From: Thiopseudomonas acetoxidans
Lineage (GTDB): Bacteria > Pseudomonadota > Gammaproteobacteria > Pseudomonadales > Pseudomonadaceae
Length of the DNA: 64,000 nt
Assembly: GCF_030362935.1 (NCBI RefSeq)
Contig: NZ_JAUCDY010000009.1
Span: 39,454-103,453 of the forward strand
Reading direction: 5' to 3'
Each line of letters opens with the position of its first letter. Position 1 is the first letter of the stretch. The translations under genes and the position numbers were made by a program. The notes beneath the pieces are model-generated. The model was not told the DNA's origin and made no database searches. It saw only the letters and a program-made list of their open reading frames with translations. Positions 60,600 to 64,000 of the stretch are shown in pieces.

Positions 60600-61331
60600 C
60601 CAAAAGATGAACGCATAGACGCATTAGAACGCAGTATTTTGTGCATGATGCAGACTCACCTGTTGCCTTGCGCGATATTCGTTTTACGTTGGTACTGAAT
60701 GAGGAGCATGATGCTTATGCGATCTTTCAGCAAAACGTCACTTAAATACTGCTCAATGAAGATGTGCAATTACCTTCATTATTGCCTTCGGAGGGTGCAT
60801 TCTATCTAGCTGGGCTGTGGGTGCAGGCCGCGCAGTATACACAAATATGAACACCGCTGTAAGCCATGATTTCAACCTTGGGCCCTGCTCTGCGAAGTTA
60901 ACCTAACGCTTTTTTGTCTACAAATTTCATTTTTCATTCGTTTGTTAGTCAGTTGCTCGATCCGCTCGCTCATTATTTTTATTGCTTCCGTAATGCGTGT
61001 GTTTTGCTCAAGCAAAATCATCATGCACGTGTTTTCTGACGATGAAGTAGCAAGAGTGGTTGTGCAATAAGCCACTCAACCAGCCACAACAATAGACGGA
61101 TTATTTTTCCAGCGTCGTTTAAAAAACGATGACACTCCTAGGTGTGTAGCAATGCAGCCGCAATAGCTCAGTTAATGCATGAAGCACTAGTAAAAATTGT
61201 TTTAAATAAGCTTTTATAAAAATTGCTTAGCACACCCATGCGTAACACTTCACATTTTGTTACTATTTGTAGCCATACCGTAGCGCTTATCTTGCACTAC
61301 GCTCCTTTAGGCCACACTTGAGAAGAATTTT
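60600..61331. other. Intergenic stretch with a tRNA-Arg-like fragment
   Basis: At 60784-60824 GCCTTCGGAGGGTGCATTC and following bases are a degenerate copy of the tRNA-Arg(CCG) 5' half on the minus strand. The flank AGGCCGCGCAGTATACAC resembles the flank of the copy at 34773-34830. A 67-codon minus-strand frame (61075-60872) has coiled-coil-like residues but no support. The last 100 bp should hold the nhaD promoter. Confidence 0.45.
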
Positions 61332-62777
61332 ATGCTACGAAGTTTATTTATGTTTGTTGCTGCGCTTTTATCAGCGCCTGCGTTCGCGGCTGAATCCCTT
61401 GAAACAGTACCGCATTTAAATGCTACAAGTACCCTTGCTGGTTATTTGGCTGTTTTTGTCTTTGCCATTGCTTATTTGGTGGTCGTGGCCGAGGAAAAAC
61501 TACAGCTGCGCAAGTCAAAACCTGTTTTAATCGGTGCGGGTATTATCTGGGTTCTGGTTGGGATCGTGAGTACGGACCCCTCCGCAACAAAAGCAGCTTT
61601 TAGCGCTAACTTCCTCGATTTCAGTGAGTTGATGCTGTTCTTGTTAGTTGCTATGACCTATATCAGCGCTATGGAAGAGCGCCGCGTTTTCGAGGCATTA
61701 CGTGCATGGATGGTACGCAAAGGCTTCAGCTATCAGACACTTTTCTGGGTCACTGGTATTCTCGCGTTCTTTATTTCACCTGTAGCCGATAACTTAACCA
61801 CCGCCTTACTCATGTGTGCAGTGGTACTTAAAGTGGCTGAAGGCCAAGACCGCTTTATCGCTATGTGTTGTATCAATATTGTTGTTGCAGCAAACGCAGG
61901 TGGTGCGTTTAGTCCCTTTGGTGATATCACCACGCTAATGGTTTGGCAGGCTGGTAAAGTTGAGTTCTTAGAGTTTTTCGATCTCTTCTTGCCGGCGGTA
62001 GTCAACTTTGTGGTTCCTGCCTTAGTGATGAGCTTCTTTATTCCTAAAGGTAAGCCAGCAAGTATCAGTGAAAAAGTAGAAACCAAACGAGGCGCTAAGC
62101 GCGTAATGGCGCTTTTCTTACTAACAATTGTTACTGCAGTCTGCGGTCACCAATTCTTAGGCTTACCGCCTGTATTTGGCATGATGGTCGGCTTGGGTTA
62201 CTTACAATTCTTCGGTTACTTCCTACGCATGAGCTTGCCATCTTCGTTAGCTAAAAAACGTACCATTGCTGAACAAAAAGCTGACCAAGAAAAACTACGT
62301 TATTTAGGTAGTGTGGTACCTTTTGATATTTTCAAAAACGTTGCCCGTGCCGAGTGGGATACCCTATTATTCTTCTATGGCGTGGTAATGTGTGTAGGTG
62401 GCTTAGGCTACCTTGGCTACTTGCAGCTAGTGTCAGTCATGTTATTTGACGGCGTTGGTGCAACTTGGGCTGCATTTGGTATTGGTGTTATTTCTGCCGT
62501 AGTGGATAACATCCCGGTGATGTTCGCGGTACTGGAAATGAACCCTGTGATTAGTCACGGCCATTGGTTGCTGGTTACTTTAGCTGCTGGTGTGGGCGGT
62601 AGTTTATTGTCTGTAGGCTCAGCATCTGGTGTGGCACTAATGGGCGCAGCCCGTGGTCATTACACTTTTATGAGCCACTTGCGCTGGATGCCGGTGATTT
62701 TCTTAGGCTATGTTGCCAGCATGTTAGTCCACCTATGGTTAGGAGACATCTTGGGCGTGTTTGACATATACGGTTAA
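61332..62777 (+). CDS. nhaD: Na+/H+ antiporter NhaD
   Basis: 481 aa, about 12-13 membrane helices after a cleavable-looking N-terminus (MLRSLFMFVAALLSAPAFA). Family segments FFISPVADNLTTALLMCAVVLK near 150 and NAGGAFSPFGDITTLMVWQ near 190 include the charged residues of the ion-transport superfamily. DNIPVMFAVLEMNP near 390 is the second re-entrant half. It exports sodium in exchange for protons for pH and salt homeostasis. AGAAG lies upstream of ATG 61332, and a strong terminator follows. Confidence 0.93.
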   Translation: MLRSLFMFVAALLSAPAFAAESLETVPHLNATSTLAGYLAVFVFAIAYLVVVAEEKLQLRKSKPVLIGAGIIWVLVGIVSTDPSATKAAFSANFLDFSELMLFLLVAMTYISAMEERRVFEALRAWMVRKGFSYQTLFWVTGILAFFISPVADNLTTALLMCAVVLKVAEGQDRFIAMCCINIVVAANAGGAFSPFGDITTLMVWQAGKVEFLEFFDLFLPAVVNFVVPALVMSFFIPKGKPASISEKVETKRGAKRVMALFLLTIVTAVCGHQFLGLPPVFGMMVGLGYLQFFGYFLRMSLPSSLAKKRTIAEQKADQEKLRYLGSVVPFDIFKNVARAEWDTLLFFYGVVMCVGGLGYLGYLQLVSVMLFDGVGATWAAFGIGVISAVVDNIPVMFAVLEMNPVISHGHWLLVTLAAGVGGSLLSVGSASGVALMGAARGHYTFMSHLRWMPVIFLGYVASMLVHLWLGDILGVFDIYG

Positions 62778-62792
62778 TCTCCCCTCGATACA

Positions 62793-62824
62793 AAAAAGAG
62801 CGCTGGATGAGCGCTCTTTTTTTT
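62793..62824 (+). terminator. Rho-independent terminator after nhaD
   Basis: AAGAGCGC pairs with GCGCTCTT around TGGATGA, followed by T8. Confidence 0.93.
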
Positions 62825-62913
62825 GCCTTAAATTGGGTGATTTATGTAACCTAGCTTGTCGTTGTAAGGCATTCTATTATTTTCACAATTTTACGACGTT
62901 CTTTGGAGTGGGT

Positions 62914-63837
62914 ATGCGCTGGTTATTGTTAACGCTAGGTGGATTGCTAGGGGCCTGCCAGGTTGCACCTTTAGAGTTCGAAGATTCCATGCGCGTAAGC
63001 ACTGAGCGTACCTTACCTGAATGGCAGAGCCCGCGTGAACGCAGTCATCCACGGGTTGGAAAAATTGTGGACCTGCACAGCCGTGCTCAAGTAACAGTGG
63101 AGCATTTGATTAATGAATTAGCAGATGCGCCATTGGTATTGCTGGGCGAGAAACACGATAACCCGGATCATCATGCATTACAGCTATGGTTGTTACAGGC
63201 GCTTGAGGCGCGACGTCCACAAGGCTCTGTGGTGATGGAAATGCTCACGCTTGATCAGCAAACAACAGTCAGTCAGGTGCAAAGGCAGATACAGAGCGGT
63301 GAACAGGCTGAGGATTTACCCCAAGCATTAAACTGGCATTCAGGTTGGGATTGGCAACAGTATGCCGCCTTGGTATCCCATAGCCTGCAGCAACCTTATC
63401 CATTACTGGCGGGCAATTTAAATCGTGACGCCTTGATGGCGATTTATCGTAACCCACCGCAGTTAACAGGCGTTGAGTCGACACGAGCCGATGTAATCGA
63501 GCATTTAACTGAACAAATCCGTGAAGGGCATTGTAATAAACTGCCTGAGGCGCAATTACCTGCGATGCTAGCCGTGCAACAACAGCGCGATCGCAGTATG
63601 GCGAAGGTTTTACTTGAAGCGCCCAAGCCAACATTGTTAATCGCTGGTGCCTATCACGTACGTTACGATCTGGGCGTACCCTTGCATATCCATGACTTGC
63701 AGAATGCAGAACCGCTTAAACAGATCGTTGTTATATTGGCTGAAGCCGATCAAGAAGTGGACAGTGGCAGTGCAGATTTTATCTGGTATACACCAGCGGT
63801 AGTTGAAACGGATTATTGCGCTGACATAAAAGAGTAA
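62914..63837 (+). CDS. ChaN-family haem-binding lipoprotein
   Basis: 307 aa. ATG 62914 has TTGGAG 8 bp upstream and gives a lipoprotein signal (LLLTLGGLLGAC, Cys at about 15); the longer frame has no such signal. The ChaN/Tiki-like domain has LVLLGEKHDNPDHHALQL near residue 80 and LLIAGAYHVRYDLGVPLH near 248, the His-rich pair of the family. Members bind haem and assist iron uptake at the outer membrane. No TonB or haem genes are visible nearby before the window ends. Confidence 0.88.
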   Translation: MRWLLLTLGGLLGACQVAPLEFEDSMRVSTERTLPEWQSPRERSHPRVGKIVDLHSRAQVTVEHLINELADAPLVLLGEKHDNPDHHALQLWLLQALEARRPQGSVVMEMLTLDQQTTVSQVQRQIQSGEQAEDLPQALNWHSGWDWQQYAALVSHSLQQPYPLLAGNLNRDALMAIYRNPPQLTGVESTRADVIEHLTEQIREGHCNKLPEAQLPAMLAVQQQRDRSMAKVLLEAPKPTLLIAGAYHVRYDLGVPLHIHDLQNAEPLKQIVVILAEADQEVDSGSADFIWYTPAVVETDYCADIKE

Positions 63838-64000
63838 CTCTTGCGCGATAAAGCCTAGGTTAGCCACAAGTTTTTAGCAGGTTAGCGCGCTGGTCAGCTT
63901 CTGTGAAAATCTACTTCTGTAAAGATCAGCTTCTGTGGGAGCGCAACTTTTGCGCGATTAAGCCTAGGCCAGCATAAAGCTGCAGGCAAAGCACATATTC
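63838..64000. repeat. REP-like repeats at the window end
   Basis: TGCGCGAT(T)AAGCCTAGG occurs at 63842-63859 and again at 63951-63968. TGTGGGAGCGCAACTTTTGCGCGATT (63935-63960) contains a GCGCAA-CTT-TTGCGC hairpin, a form common between pseudomonad genes. CTTCTGT is also repeated at 63898, 63915 and 63931. No gene is seen. Confidence 0.65.

Noticed and set aside
60872..61075. 67-codon minus-strand frame with coiled-coil-like residues
   Set aside because: No ribosome site or family resemblance, and it lies in a stretch that looks decayed.

Overview
The window looks like a Pseudomonadaceae-type gammaproteobacterial chromosome. The right third holds a pstS-pstC-pstA-pstB-phoU block with a convergent phoB-phoR pair, plus nhaD, a ChaN-like lipoprotein and pseudomonad-style REP sequences. 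The base composition is moderate (roughly half GC by eye). Genus cannot be fixed from the sequence alone.

1-34.6 kb is accessory DNA. A mobile integron cassette array starts at about 345 with aadA5 (streptomycin/spectinomycin resistance). It continues through a small 'N-acetylglutamate synthase-like' cassette protein, a 486-aa protein with a C-terminal membrane anchor, a LysE/RhtB exporter, an unknown 287-aa protein and a KAP-family P-loop NTPase, each followed by an attC hairpin. The attC after the KAP gene is cut by an IS3-family element. The array resumes after 26.7 kb with two lipoprotein cassettes, a group II intron fragment sitting in an attC, and a 442-aa cassette protein.

The 20-kb block inserted in the array (6.28-26.68 kb) contains three related IS3-family copies, one IS5-family element, and a seven-gene minus-strand operon (24.96 to 9.84 kb). 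That operon encodes an XRE regulator, an N6-adenine methyltransferase, a 70-aa protein, an HsdS-like specificity subunit, a NERD/pseudokinase/kinase/NTPase protein, a 548-aa protein and an 1812-aa nuclease-motif/HerA-like ATPase. The gene set matches my recollection of the methylation-associated defence system (MADS) of Pseudomonas aeruginosa and recalls BREX/Pgl. It is the most striking system in the window.

30.9-34.6 kb is the integration module of a genomic island: an HD-domain protein, a tyrosine integrase, an excisionase-like protein and a divergent XRE repressor with two matching operators. It lies beside a tRNA-Arg(CCG) that is preceded by decayed tandem 5'-half copies of itself.

35-46 kb carries an EF-hand secreted protein, a MITE with IS5-like ends, a NosL-like TAT protein, and a LysR / glutathionyl-hydroquinone reductase / pirin / wrbA cluster. 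The pirin-wrbA part is duplicated. The two copies bracket a patchwork that includes a markedly GC-rich segment of foreign appearance (pnuC and bioH fragments, a FliL-like protein, a lipoprotein, a porin, bioC).

46-64 kb is ordinary chromosome: an EAL/CBS/GGDEF protein, a chemoreceptor, the Pho regulon with three convincing Pho boxes, a decayed stretch at 59.8-61.3 kb, nhaD and a ChaN-like lipoprotein.
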